A stretch of 64,000 bases of DNA from Phorcus lineatus (GCA_921293015.1 OV121096.1:26299729-26363728), one strand, 5' to 3'. Positions 1-12,542 are shown, counted from the stretch's first letter. The notes: a model not told the origin generated them from the letters alone. Numbers and translations are program-made.

Positions 1-489
1 ATAAATCACCCCCACCTGATGAAGAAATAAGCATATAACAATGTTTCACAACTTATTCATTGTGAATTGTTATGGTCAATTATTGGGATTCAAAACCGGT
101 TTCTATGACTACTGATCAGATTTGGTTGAGTACCGAGATGATTTACCATCTAAACAGAATACATTCATCATAAACTAGTAGTAATTTACACACGCCCACC
201 TGATGAAGAAATAAGCATAATCTCTACAACGACGTGAATGTCACAATCAAGAAGTTAATATTCATCAAACCGTACTGTTTTTGTTTATTCACCAAATTAT
301 ATGACAGCACTATTATGTCGTCTCATCACTTTATAAGAGATTATCTTCTCTCTAAAATAGCTAGATTATTGTGATCAGTATTTTTTTCTCTAGAGAAAGT
401 TTGAAGGTAAAGTTTTCCGTGTTTAATTCTAAACTACTTTGTTCATCAGGAATTAAGAGTTTAAGTGGAGCAGAATAGATAGGAAGATA
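1..489. other. Intergenic, short direct repeat
   Basis: No gene seen. A direct repeat of about 25 bp containing ACCTGATGAAGAAATAAGC occurs near 12-34 and again near 198-220, about 186 bp apart. Confidence 0.5.
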
Positions 490-843
490 CAGGAGCGTAG
501 GAGCGAATTTGAAAGTGGGGGGGGGGGGGGGGTTGAATTGAAATTTTGTAACCAAAAAAAAAAGGAAAAAAAAGGAAACTTGCTGGCTGCTTATCCCATC
601 TTATCATCAATTAGGACATAATACTGAAGTCAGTTTAATTCCTTGTTTGATTGGATGTTCTAGTTCTACCCTCAGAGTAGTTTTAGAACTACCCTCAAAG
701 TAGTGCATAGTAACTGTTTTGTAGCAATACTAGACCAGTTATTGGGAAATATGTAGTAGAAAATAGTCATTTTGAAAAAAAAAACATTTCGAAAAAAAGT
801 GGGGGGCTAAGCCCCCCCAAGCCCCCTTGTTCCTACGCACCTG
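490..843. mobile_element. hAT-like MITE with G-run
   Basis: Starts CAGGAGCGTAGGAGC at 490 and ends with the inverted form of CAGGTGCGTAGGAAC at 843, so the termini are about 15-bp imperfect inverted repeats. Just inside are a poly-G run (517-532) and a C-rich run near 810-830. The arrangement resembles abundant nonautonomous hAT elements of marine invertebrates. A clear 8-bp target duplication is not visible, only a shared AGATA. Confidence 0.5.
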
Positions 844-2556
844 AGATATATAAGTAGTATGGAACACGGAAATCACTTATAAACTTTATCTTTGTAGTTT
901 AACAGAATGTCCCAAAAGGTCGTCATATTATGGCTTATATGCACACCTGCAAACTCACATGTCTGTTTGCATGGTTCTTGTGTCGTATTTTTGGGATATA
1001 ACCTCAACTGGAGATGATCATCGTGAAGAATACACCATACATATATAGAATAAAGATATATAATACACATTGAGTGTCTTTAGATTTTAAAAAAACGTAT
1101 CAACTTCAAACTTGAAATGTTATAGATAACACCACCAGAGATTGATTTACAAATGTGATTTACAATGTTATTCTATATCAGATGTATGCTTTTACTGTGG
1201 AAAAAAATGCGATATACGAATATAACAAACGAAACTACACATTTATTTACAGTGTACTTCACTCATTAGGTAATATGACGTAGTTTGACGTGATTTGAAA
1301 TGAGCTCTAGCTTACACCAGGGCGGCTAATATCATTAAAGGAGGAAAGCTCGGCCGATATTCTCTTGTGAATATGCATTGATGTGAACTTTGAAAGCATC
1401 GCGCTGACGACCCTCTAAAAACTCCAGAAATGGATGCATTGTTACGTTGCATCCTTAACCTTTCCTTTGAGAATAAATTACTACAGCAGACGAACCTGCC
1501 GAACTCTGCATAGTTAGATTCGAACCTCAAACATCTAAAAGAGCCACTCCGTGATTTTCATAACATAGTATTTACCTTTGATACGAACCTAAATGTCATA
1601 TGTGGTGATATAAAGTCAAAACATTTAACTTAACTTTTCATGTCCAATAGACCTATATAAGACAAATACTGGTTTTCCATGAAAATCTAAAAACAGCCTT
1701 ATAAATGCACAGAGGTGTAGATATCACGTCCAATATACATGGATACTAGTTATATAACCTAACAAACACTATCAACTCCTAACTGCTCTTCTGGCTTTAG
1801 ATAAGTCTCCAAAATTACGTTTGACTATTTGACGCGGACCACTGTCCTGTTTTCGATCATAATTGCGACGTGCTACCTTAATACTATCACTGTAAAAAAC
1901 CAACAAGTTTTAAAATGTGTCTTTTTGGTAACATTCGATACTTCGCGATCAAATGACACCATTGATTAAGTTCGGCATATATGACTCCAACAACTCACGG
2001 GGTGGCTATTTATAAACGAAGTTGAACAGCCAAAAGTGTATGCTATCCCGCCCAAGTCAGTTTAAAGACGCGTGGAGACGTATGACTAAACAAGATACTG
2101 CTGTAACAAAACTTTACCTGTGTTTTAGGTACTGTAGAGGTCACTTTTTATCTTGCAAGGAACAGGTGAATTCTTTTGATTTCTAAGCGACATCCAAAAC
2201 ACATAAAACGTTCCACTTGAAAAGAGCTAGATGTGTTAACCGAGATCCCATTCTTTATTTTAATTCTTGTTTAACTCTAAAAGATTCACCGAAGAGAAAG
2301 GTTGTTTCTTAACATACTACTAAACGATCGATTTGAAGTTGGATACGGATAAACAAATGCTTTAACCTCTGGTACCTACTTCGATGAATACTATTTCAAG
2401 GGATTCCAAAAGACCAGAAGAAATGCGGGAGGGTTCATACAATACAATCGTTAATAAATTATAAAGTATTGAAAAAATTATTACTCGCCGGTGGAAGATG
2501 ATGCTGTGTAATATTTACACTGCGATATTTAAACTAGTGTAATACCACTGCACTTA
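844..2556. other. Intergenic region upstream of mucin-like gene
   Basis: Apart from the old SINE at about 1312-1550, I see no gene or structured repeat in this AT-rich DNA. Confidence 0.5.
1312..1550 (-). mobile_element. Old tRNA-derived SINE copy
   Basis: Read on the minus strand, GAGTGGCTC and then GGTTCGAATC (B-box-like) form a tRNA-like head near 1550-1515. The body, containing GGTTCGTCTGCTGTAG and GCGCGATGC, parallels the SINE at 30626-30942, including the AGCTTTCCTCC-type stretch near the other end. Strongly diverged; family membership is by eye. Confidence 0.4.
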
Positions 2557-2564
2557 TGACGTCA
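2557..2564. promoter_or_regulatory. Upstream CRE site
   Basis: Perfect TGACGTCA about 580 bases before the start codon of the mucin-like gene, probably part of its distal promoter. Other isolated copies occur at 13464-13471 and 42552-42559 with no gene nearby. Confidence 0.35.
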
Positions 2565-3036
2565 CAACACTTTGTGGGTGTTTCGTCATTATGTTGAGAC
2601 CGTAGTAACAATGACGGCAGAGTGGCGGAAATGTTAATTCCTGTCCACTGTCCGTCAAAAAAATGTTCTGGATTGGCGAATAATAAACAGTATACTAACC
2701 TCCCACCAAATGATACTATATTTTGTAACCAACTCGCTTTTGCTCCTTTTATACGGTATCATTAACTCATTTAATATGAATAGTATCAAATGGCAGGTCG
2801 TTTAGTATCCTCTAATAATTCACCCGTCGACTTCGAATGTGGAAACCTTTCTGCTGCATGACAAGGGATTGCTAATTAGTTTATCAAAGTGGGATTCATT
2901 TGATTCAAAATATTGTGTTTAGGTTCAATCTAAATTCTTATCTACTCCTTATAGTTTGTCTGGTGTGATCATAACAAAACATCAAAAGGATTTGTGACGT
3001 GACTAATTTGTGTTACATTCAACCGTCACGTATCTA

Positions 3037-3060
3037 TGACGTCAATGAAATGTATATAAA
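3037..3060 (+). promoter_or_regulatory. CRE and TATA box of the mucin-like gene
   Basis: A perfect palindromic CRE, TGACGTCA, at 3037-3044 is followed by TATATAAA at 3053-3060 (with more TATA-like sequence to about 3068). The coding ATG lies about 80 bases downstream, so transcription would start near 3085-3095 with a leader of about 50 bases. CRE sites bind CREB/ATF bZIP factors in animals. Confidence 0.6.
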
Positions 3061-3138
3061 TATATAAATATGTGTCATGCTCTTGTAAACGTCCTCTTGG
3101 TGTCAGCAACCGGAAGTCGAGCCTAAACCACCGGAAAC

Positions 3139-6100
3139 ATGTCTTTTCACGTGGTCACTGTTGTCCCTCTGCTAAACTTCATTGGTAAGATATTCTTTTA
3201 TGCCTTATCAAGTTTTTGAAGAGAATTTTGTAATGACACCCATGTCCACATTTTTTGCAATGTCAGTGAAAGCTTAAAAAGCCATAAAGCCATTGATTTA
3301 TTGATATCTTTATATGACTGTCGTTAAAAAAAATTGCAAAGACAGAAATAATTAAATTTTCTTGAATATATTTGTGTTCTTTGGAAAATGTAGGAATTCG
3401 CCGCCTTGGTTCTCTTTTTAGAAGGAAACTTCAAAGAAGAACCGCGATTTCATTGTATTCTCCATCGTATCATTATTTAATCATATGATTATTTTTGATA
3501 ACTTCGTTTATTTCCCGCAACTTCATATCTTATTTCTCTTGCCATTTCTTCCTTTTGGGATTGGCGAAAGAAATAACCAAAAGTCGTTTCGAAATGAATG
3601 AACTGAACAAGGTGAATAATGTTTATGAGAGATGATTTTTTATGTAAAATAAGATATGGCAAGATCGCAACTTTTGACTTTAATCCATACTGGATAAAAA
3701 ACAATACTGATCTATCTAATTATATGCCTTTCTATACCTTAACGAAACCATACGTATTGTTTTTTTTTTATATCTATCTATTTATTCGTCAAGTGTTGGC
3801 TGGGGCGATTTCTGTACGGGAGGCTAATCATTGGATCAAAGATAGATGCCCAAAGGTGAAAGAGTGCAAGATAGACGGTTATGATTTGCCAAATCCTGTT
3901 ATGCCTTGCACGTAAGAACTGTTTGTTACATAATGAAATAGATAGAGAATACTCAACGAAGTCCCGTTTAATAACATATTTATGAAACGAGTGTGTGGTT
4001 TGGTATTTAACGAGAGAAAGCAAGTTAGAGACCGATACAATTCACGAGTTTCATAGAAATGTAATTATATGGGAGTTTAGTATTTTATTTATTATTCGCT
4101 GAATTATATCAAAGAAAAATAATGAAAAGCGCCGAGATTACTATTGTTGCCGCGCCGCTAACATTGTGACGTCATGCTTAACGACTGTGACGTCATGTGA
4201 CGTCAATCAGCACGCGATGTTATGACAAATTGTAGAATTATAAAACGGCGGTATCTTCAACGGGAGAGTAATAAAAAGGGATTGTGAATTATTTCAACCC
4301 TCTCTGCTTGTAGTGTAATCGGACCAAGTACAGGTGTTTCGCAATTTCCATAATACAATAATAATAATAAACATAATATAAAATAGACGGTTATGATTGG
4401 CCAAATCCTGTTATGCCTTGCACGTAAGAACTGTTTGTTACATAATGAAATAGATAGAGAATACTCAACGAAGTCCCGTTTAATAACATATTTATGAAAC
4501 GAGTGTGTGGTTTGGTATTTAACGAGAGAAAGCAAGTTAGAGACCGATACAATTCACGAGTTTCATAGAAATGTAATTATATGGGAGTTTAGTATTTTAT
4601 TTATTATTCGCTGAATTATATCAAAGAAAAATAATGAAAAGCGCCGAGATTACTATTGTTGCCGCGCCGCTAACATTGTGACGTCATGCTTAACGACTGT
4701 GACGTCATGTGACGTCAATCAGCACGCGATGTTATGACAAATTGTAGAATTATAAAACGGCGGTTTCTTCAACGGGAGAGTAATAAAAAGGGATTGTGAA
4801 TTATTTCAACCCTCTCTGCTTGTAGTGTAATCGGACCAAGTACAGGTGTTTCGCAATTTCCATAATACAATAATAATAATAAACATAATATTTTTGGCAA
4901 AAGGTTTACCATTTTAAATGCCAATAATATTGTATCATCAAAAGAATTATTGTGCATTTGAACGCACGAAAGACTGTTTCATTTTATTTATCAAATCTGA
5001 CGAATCAATCTGACATTCTTCAGTAACAGTTATTTCGCTACATACGTTTACAATAATTAATGAAAGCAGGAATAGATCTTTGTTTAGATTTTATTTCATG
5101 TTACAGGAAATGGGAAGAATACAATTCTTGCTACAGAAGAGAATCGATTGAATGTGGTTTAGGGGAGACAACAGAGGTTGAAATTGCGATGGAAAAGAAA
5201 CGCCAGAACTGTTGGGACCAGTGCAGTAATGAACTAAGTACGATTTTATGTAACGCTTGAATGTTCTCAACGTTCTCATATATATATTGACACATGGCCA
5301 ACATTGTCTTTTTTTGTCTTTGAATATATAATACTGTATACTTGTAAACTCTTTTTCAAATATTGTGTGTTTAACATGATTTTCATTATCCAAGTTATAC
5401 TACAGTGATAATACTTTTACGAACTTATTTTCGTCAAATGTAAAGTGGTAGGATTTTTTGTTAGACACCGTACTATTTTATGACAGCGGAAAAGGAGTGT
5501 CTAGGATATGGGAAACCAACCACAACCACAAGTACAACTACTACAACAACTGAACCAACCACCACTACAACAACAACGACGACGACAACAACAACTGAAC
5601 CCACAACGACCACAACGACCACAACAACAACTGAACCCACAACGACCACAACAACAACTACAACAACGGCACCCACTACAACACCAACAACGCCTGAACC
5701 CACTTCAACAACATCCTCAACAACATCTTCAACTACAACAGAACCTCCAGTAACAAAAGCAGATGAAGTGTACTCGACCATTGGTATGTCTGATTTGCAT
5801 CTTGCTACACATGATTCGAAATTGTTAATGAAAATCTAAATACATAACATTTTGTGATTTCAACACTGTGTCAAGGATCAAATACAATATATTCCCCCTT
5901 AACCGATATCACTCGTTTCCGATTCTCCTGTAAAGTGACCTATGTATTTGGATCAAACGTGTTCTTAAAACATCCGTTAAACCTTTTTAACCGACAGTTT
6001 AACCAGGTCCAAATTGATAGCTTTATAATAAATACGTTGTTTTGTTTTAATATAAACATGTTATTCATTGCATTTTGAAGAAACAATAATCAATTCAGTT

Positions 6101-6877
6101 TTATAAACTCCGTGTCAGCATGAGTCGATGGTGACCTTTCGCGAGCATATCTTGGGTACGCTCTTGACTTTAAAACAGCGAACTTTGATTCGTTCCTTAC
6201 TATTTGTTGTCATAAACACAATTGAAGATTTCAGTGCTACAAGTGCACAAATTTCCATAAATTGATTCATTGGTTTCAGAAGTATAACACTATCATGCAA
6301 TAGCGAATGTTAAATGGTGAAGTGTTAAAGTAGCTTCGAGTTTGCCTATGATTCTATCAGTTAACATTTGCTATTCGCAACAATTCTTCCATTTAAATCA
6401 TTTACATCATTAAAAGTTAAATAGGGGTGGTCATACAAATGTATGTATGTTATCAGAAATTCAATAGTTATATGTTCACATTGTTACATATTTTCCTATA
6501 TTATCATGGTACAATGTATAAATGATTCAAATCGAAATTCATATAGAAAACTGGACTAGAGAATATATATTTATATAAGTAATTGTTTAACAAATGAAAA
6601 AGGTGAAGATGAAAATGCTGATCAGACTGTTGAAAATGGAACACCGAATGACTCAAATGCGGACAGGAACTCTGGCCAGGATAACAACTCCGGAATTAAT
6701 GTAGACATTGGAAGCGTGAACGGCGGAAACATCGGAGACATTGGAACCAAAGAAGATTCCGATGGAGGCTTTAACCTGATGGACTTTCTTGGCAACTCCA
6801 GCTCATCAACCCACGGTTTGCTTGAGATAATTCTCCTGCTTCCATTCCTTCTACAGGTTCTTCAACATCTACTGTAA
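3139..6877 (+). CDS. Cys-rich, mucin-like, putatively GPI-anchored protein, five coding exons, 288 aa
   Basis: Exons: 3139-3184, 3794-3911, 5107-5237, 5487-5783, 6603-6877. Every join keeps frame (phases 1, 2, 1, 1) with GTAAGA, GTAAGA, GTACGA and GTATGT donors and AAG, CAG, CAG and AAG acceptors. Residues 1-20 form a signal peptide (hydrophobic VVTVVPLLNFIVLAGA). Residues 34-103 hold eight cysteines (34, 40, 54, 63, 71, 90, 94, 103) in a charged, probably helical, domain. About 110-190 is almost pure Thr with EPT and APT spacers, an O-glycosylated mucin-like stalk. About 199-250 is Asp/Asn/Gly/Glu-rich. The end is GNSSSSTHG followed by a Leu-rich tail without a basic anchor, as in GPI-attachment signals, though the tail contains Glu and His. 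I do not recognise the cysteine domain. Inference: a secreted or membrane-tethered mucin-like surface protein. The last acceptor has a weak pyrimidine tract and is the least certain join. Confidence 0.78.
3871..4890 (+). repeat. 512-bp tandem duplication inside the mucin-like gene
   Basis: Copy 1 (3871-about 4378) and copy 2 (4383-4890) repeat with a period of 512 bp and almost no differences; I saw T/G at 3885 versus 4397 and A/T near 4252 versus 4764. Copy 1 includes the last 41 bases of exon 2 and its donor, so copy 2 carries an orphan exon-2 end with a Leu-to-Trp change and no good acceptor. Near-identity implies a very recent event or an assembly/haplotype artefact. Confidence 0.93.
4167..4205. 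promoter_or_regulatory. Triple CRE cluster, intron 2
   Basis: Three perfect TGACGTCA palindromes at 4167-4174, 4188-4195 and 4198-4205. They recur at 4679-4686, 4700-4707 and 4710-4717 through the tandem duplication. Spacing of 21 and 10 bases places sites on similar helical faces. A possible intronic CREB/ATF-responsive enhancer. Confidence 0.5.
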
Positions 6878-7137
6878 AGTTGATCTCCCACCATCCACAC
6901 CTATAGTCCGTTTGAAGTTTGATCTGATTGACATTTTTAGCAATTCCTGTTCTTTTGTCTACGAAAAGCTTGACATATTACGTTTGATACGTTTTTTTCA
7001 ATAGCTTTGATTGTGTTAATATTCAGGATCTTGCTATTTGAGACATAACAAAGACAAATGCGGTAAATTTAAAACATTAACACAGAGCAAAACTGCTGCT
7101 ATTTAAGGTTTCTCTTTTTCAGTAATTCGTTTCCTTG

Positions 7138-7199
7138 AATAAAATTCTTTAAAAACATGATTTTGTAATGATATTGGAATATAAATGTTAAGAAATAAA
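7138..7199 (+). terminator. Polyadenylation signals of the mucin-like gene
   Basis: Two AATAAA hexamers, at 7138-7143 and 7194-7199, lie 260-320 bases past the stop codon, followed by T-rich sequence. They would give a 3' UTR of about 0.3 kb. Confidence 0.5.
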
Positions 7200-7589
7200 G
7201 AAAAGTTCATCAAAGAATCCTTTTTTTCCTTATATATGATCTATAACAATGTTCTGTAATGGTTCATGCTTTTAAAGATTGATGAGATTTACTTTACCTT
7301 GATAGTGATATCCAAGTGTCATTCGCCTCTTCGCTATGTCTAATTTAGATGAAGAAATCTTTCAATACAGGATTTTATTCTGTGTACATCTAATAATGCC
7401 CTTTCCTTCAATTGAAAATAGTTCTTTTGACCAAACATTTCCATCATGTACATGCGTTTTGGAAAAAACAAGTCCATTTCAATTAAAAAATTCTGACATC
7501 CGTAGTCCAATGTCTTCATGACTTAGAATCTCAGTACCACTGATATCTCGTCTCAGTTAATACACCACTTCCACAGCTAAGATCCAACC

Positions 7590-7810
7590 AGCAGTTCCTT
7601 CTGACAACACCACTTAAGAATGATTTTCCAGATAGCACCCAAAACAGCAACCTTGATTCTTTAAATCCTCACTGAAGACCCATCTCTTCAAGAAATAATA
7701 CGTTTGACTTGTAGACGTGCTGAAGTTTTTTTTGGTTCTACACACAAGGCGTTATGAGCATTCTCTGGTTTGTGGATATGGCGCCATACAATGGATATTA
7801 TTACTTACCG
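7590..7810 (+). mobile_element. 3' end of a non-LTR retrotransposon (relic)
   Basis: Near 7610-7660 one frame reads PLKNDFPDSTQNSNLDS and, after a frameshift, FKSSLKTHLFKK followed by TAA (7696-7698). This matches the usual C-terminus of CR1/Jockey-type reverse transcriptase ORFs (PLWN.LP...LDSFK..LKTHLF). The following 110 bases hold a TATGGCGCCATACAA motif and an ATT-rich end, like the 3' tails of such elements. The rest is missing: 5'-truncated and dead. Confidence 0.6.
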
Positions 7811-10800
7811 CAGATTTTAGATTTTTTAAAGTAAAAATTTGCATGTATCGTCTTTTGTTTGTGAGTGAAACTGTGATTTTTGCATGGAGTTAAAAAAGCT
7901 CTCCCAGTGGCTCAGTGATAGGGTAAGATGTCAATATCAATCTCTTAGCGTGATCTTATTACTTGACGAATTTTGTAATTCAGATAACTGTTCATTAAAG
8001 TTTCTGTTTTCGTTCGAATTAGCATTTGTACAATAAGACAACCTCTGGGGGATTTAAGAACATTTGAGATGAAGTCAGTGGTATCAGGGTCATATATGAG
8101 ACTTTTCACGTTGATATATATTTATAAATGCATGCAAAGGAATATTAATCTAAACTAAAATCATTTCCAAAAGCTGTCCAAAATGAAGTTATGAAAAACG
8201 ATGGTCTATGAATTTTATGTAATTAAGTTATGTCCAAAAAAGGAAAAAGCAGAAAATTAGTTGATTTCTATTTCCGTGAGTAAAATAGTTGTAAACGTAT
8301 CACAATTTATGATAGAACCACACGTAAAATGTTCACTCAAAGCCCATTTTATAATGTTAACAGAGAAGGCGGTCTACAATATTTTCAATGCAAAACATCG
8401 TCACCAAAAGGTATCATTACTTGTATAGCAGATATTGTGATGGTCGGAAAGGTACAATGTGTTAGTGTGTGAGTGGGAGGGGGTTATTTTTACCATCTAG
8501 TGTGAAGATAGGTAGTGTATATAATATTTTAGTGTGCTCACTGGGATATTCGAAGGATGTGGTGAATACGCCAAGGAAGAGAGTCACTGAAACATCGCTG
8601 GTATTCATTTAAGTGAAGCCGGAAGACAGCCAAAGGGGTATAGCACTGTCTCCACCTTATCCGTAAAGGATCCAAGATGTTTGAAAAGGGGTTGGAGCAT
8701 TCTTAGTTCAACCACATTTCCACCCGTTTCAGGATCCTTTTTAGATGTATACATATACACTGTATCAATTTATATGTTCTAGGGTAAAATACTGTTATAT
8801 GCTCTTTTGTAAAAATATTTATATTTTCCAGAAGGTCTAAACAAATTCCACAAGACATTTAGCTATAATCATCTCTTCAAAATTATGCACTGAGAAGAAA
8901 CATAATCTAATAATTCTATTTCCATAGGAAATCTAAGTTAAGTTTGATTCTGGTGACATACATAAGCAGCCGAAAAGCCGGATTATGTATTCATTTCTTT
9001 TCTTAAGCAGTATACCATAATGGTGTATCTAAAGTGATAAAACGTTGTAAATGTGAACTATACTGTAATTGCTTTATACTCAATCAGATATTAGTTCATG
9101 TTCGATGGTTTGACAGTAAAAGTCACTGTAAACCCAAACATACTTGCTATAGCATTCACCGTGTGACATATCGTGCTAGATTTGACTTAGTCTCTAAACC
9201 CGTGACAATGCCCAATCCAGGATGAATGATACGCTTCAAGAGAAAATGAGTCTTTGGTTCTTGGATATTATGTGACTTTATCTTGAAGATTTGTGTTCAA
9301 AAAGGACAAATTTTGTAATATTCGAAAATTTGTGTAACGTTTTTATTTTAAGTAGTTTATCTGCCATTACCATGATTTACAAAAGTATTTTGATCAACTG
9401 AAAATATTAAATAGCATTGAGGTGATTGTAAAACATTTACATTTTGACATTTGACGTATCATTAAAAAGGTTGGTTGTCACGTCTGTATAAACCGTTTAC
9501 AATTTATCAAATTTAGTTTGAATTTTCATAATTTTCAACTCATTTATAATAAAAACCAAGTGACCAGAAAGCATTTGATTAACCTGGAAATAGAAACAAT
9601 TTAATCAAACTTTATTGTTTAGATTAAATTCGTTCAATTAAAAAAATTAATCTCTTTAGATTGAGCAAAATTATTTCATAAGCAATGAAACATCCATTGA
9701 AGTGGTCAAGGAGTTCTTTTGCTGACCAACCACTGACAAACATTTGAGTAATCTCAGACTACAGCATAATGAGTGATTTTATCTGCAAATCTACGATCAG
9801 GCATCTTTCCTCTGGCTGCTTAAAGGTCAGCGGAGCATTAACCTAACGTATGACATATTGAGTCTTACTGTAGAAGCAATGCCATTTTCTTTTGGTGTGA
9901 GATTTATAAAGAGAAAAATTAGATATGAACATTTCCACTTGCCACAATTCGACGTCTCCTAAAACAGCCATTTAAAAAATAACCGACCGTGGTCAATTAA
10001 TTTTTTTTTTCAAAATTAAAACCTCTCTAGTTGGTGTTCAATTTTCAAAATCCTAACGTATGCATCTCGTCGAATGTTTAAGCTACATGAATAAAGATAA
10101 AGACTGCCATTAACTATAATTTGTTAGCAACATTCATGTCAAAATACATGCAAAACTATAAATTATTAATCATAGATGTAAAAAAGATAATGTCGAGGAA
10201 TAAAACAAGTACCTTATTTCGATTTCTTGATGTATTGGCAACAACAGGCAATGCCAAAACTCTTTTCTTTCCCATTGGCTTCGTAACCTGGCAGTACGAA
10301 TGCATTGATGTCAAGTGCGCAGTACTCAATCAACACTTGTAGGATCAAGAGATTCGTAGAGGGGATATTGTTGACTTTGTTGTGGCAACTGGTCTTTTAA
10401 ACAACTCTACTAAATAGTTTAAACATGCACGAAAACACTTCATTTAACTGATTGACCCTTGAGATATAGTCGTCAATTCATTCATAAGATTTGATTGCAT
10501 TAGATGATATCATAAATAATATGCATTTATGTTGTCATTTCTGTAAATGAACTAATTAATCTTGTAAATAACATTGCCATTCAGTTGTAATTGATGTTGC
10601 TATTGTTTACATATGCTTTTTGAAATTGATTCAAGCTTACCACTGTATGTTTGACATAATGATGACATTATCTATAGATGAGTATTTATATGTGTAGAAA
10701 TGTGCATTCACGATAAAGCTACATATACACATAAAGTTTAAAAGACCAAATATTTTCATTTCTTCTATCCAACAATTTCGTTAGCCACAGATATTTGGTA

Positions 10801-11095
10801 AATTCAATTGATTTATGTACTTCAGAGTAGAAGAGAATAAGTGTAAATCGATCAAGTGTTTTACACAGAGCTAGATTACTTTAGTTGAAAGTTACTTGGT
10901 TAAGAAGAGCCCGTCTGACGCTTAATAGGATATTACTGTTTGTACTGTGTCTTTCATTAGCCCTTATGAGATCGATCACAGGTAAAGCATGTCAAATCAT
11001 TTGAAAAAAAGATTTAAAGAAAGTGATTATATATCAAATTAAGAAAAATAAACTTAGCGGATAAGCTAGTCAGTTTTATTGACTCATTACAATAT
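7811..11095. other. Intergenic stretch
   Basis: AT-rich. A tRNA A-box-like TGGCTCAGTGATAGGGTAAG near 7909-7930 may be a SINE head remnant. Otherwise no gene, array or inverted repeat seen. Confidence 0.4.
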
Positions 11096-11104
11096 CTTAA
11101 AGAC

Positions 11105-11918
11105 CAATCTCATTAAAATGAAATCTAAATGCTCCACTACATTACACGTGTAGATCTCACAAGGCTCAGCTACGCGAGCCGTCAGGTTCTGACATATAAT
11201 TTGAATCAGAGAGTTCGCCCCGTAATCCGTGGTGCACGCGAATTTTATTTCGCTTGAACGCTTTTCAGAACTCGGAAACCGAAAATTTCCGAATCTTTTC
11301 CGAATGTCGAACTGCCTAAATATCCGAATTAATGTATTTCATGTATTTCTAGCTCGGTCTGTTGGACCAGAAAGTCAATTCGAAGCTATGGAGTTATTTT
11401 TCGCAAAGCAAACTCTGCATACCTCAACATTTTTCTTAAGTAGACGGTACTACTCCAAAATGCTTCTTGTAGAAACAGATACGTTGAATAAACGTTTCGT
11501 CTTTTAGCTGTAGTAATCGTTGAATAATTTTCAATTTCGTGAAACAAATTGACCATAAATATGTTGAAAAACGAAAACCACCAAATCATATACAAATACC
11601 AATAAGAGGTTTCTTGATATTTATAAATTAGTCAAATGCCACGTTCATGTGCTAATGAGATTGACCTCAGTTTCATCAAAGACTGACATGTTATAACTTA
11701 CTCAGGTGGGTACCGTAAGTTTAATGCAATCTCACATGTGGCCCTACCAGACGCGCTTTGTGACTACATATATGAACTTGCGGCAAGCCAATTACATAAA
11801 GAAGGCAAACTGAGGCAAAGGTCAACCCGAGGCTTGAGTAAAGGACCCTTGTGAGATCTATAAACTGCGTAAAGTACATTGTAGTGCAGCAATACTTGAT
11901 TAGATTTTAGTGAGATTG
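11105..11918. mobile_element. Mutator-like nonautonomous element, copy 1
   Basis: Begins CAATCTCATTAAAATG and ends ATTTTAGTGAGATTG. The inverted homology continues inward about 80 bp (both ends contain TAGATCTCACAAGG). Flanks CTTAAAGAC (11096-11104) and TTTAAACAC (11919-11927) agree at 7 of 9 positions, an aged 9-bp target duplication. It shares blocks along its length with the element at 19866-21458, including CAAAGACTGA and a block ending GTTGAATAAACGTTT. No transposase ORF. Nine-bp duplications with long terminal repeats suggest the Mutator superfamily. Confidence 0.7.
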
Positions 11919-12542
11919 TTTAAACACATGAGGTGTCATTTCCTCTTGAAGTCATTATTCAATGAGCACCTGAATCGTCAGCCTTTCTTTTGTACAATAG
12001 TATATGGATACTTAAACAACATTACCTTTGTGACATAACTTTAAAGAACATACTCATCATTTAGTGACCTAATGTTCTGTTTAAAATGAAACGCTTTTAT
12101 TATCTTTTATTACAGACATGCGAGAACAAGAATCGTTCATGTCGCTTCGATTCGAAAATACTATAATACATCATGCATCCATTTGTAAATAAATCTGCAA
12201 ATCTTCGTAAGATAGACAACTAGATTTGATTAAGTTTGAGACTGCCGCTTCCATGCATCTAAAGTAATAATTCACATATAAATACGTGACATTTACGTCT
12301 TTCATACAGTCCAGGTACATTGGAAATATATTGAAAAAAAAAAGACTCTCTACATCGTTTCGTTTCCGGAACAGAAATACAAAACCGCTAATTGAAACTT
12401 TCTGAATTTTTGCATTTACTTTTTCCACCTACTGGCGTGGTGCCTTCAGATTTATTTCCCTTTCTTGATTTCCACGAAAAGCGTTGTTTCCATAGCAGAA
12501 ATAAAAAACTGCTTATCATATCTTTCTGAAAATTTAAATGTA

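Noticed and set aside
3619-3793. N-terminal extension of the exon 2 ORF into intron 1
   Set aside because: The acceptor at 3792-3793 plus the phase-matched signal exon explains the protein better than this non-signal start.
5473-5781. Val/Gly-rich minus-strand ORF of 102 codons
   Set aside because: Antisense shadow of the Thr-codon repeat in exon 4 of the plus-strand gene.
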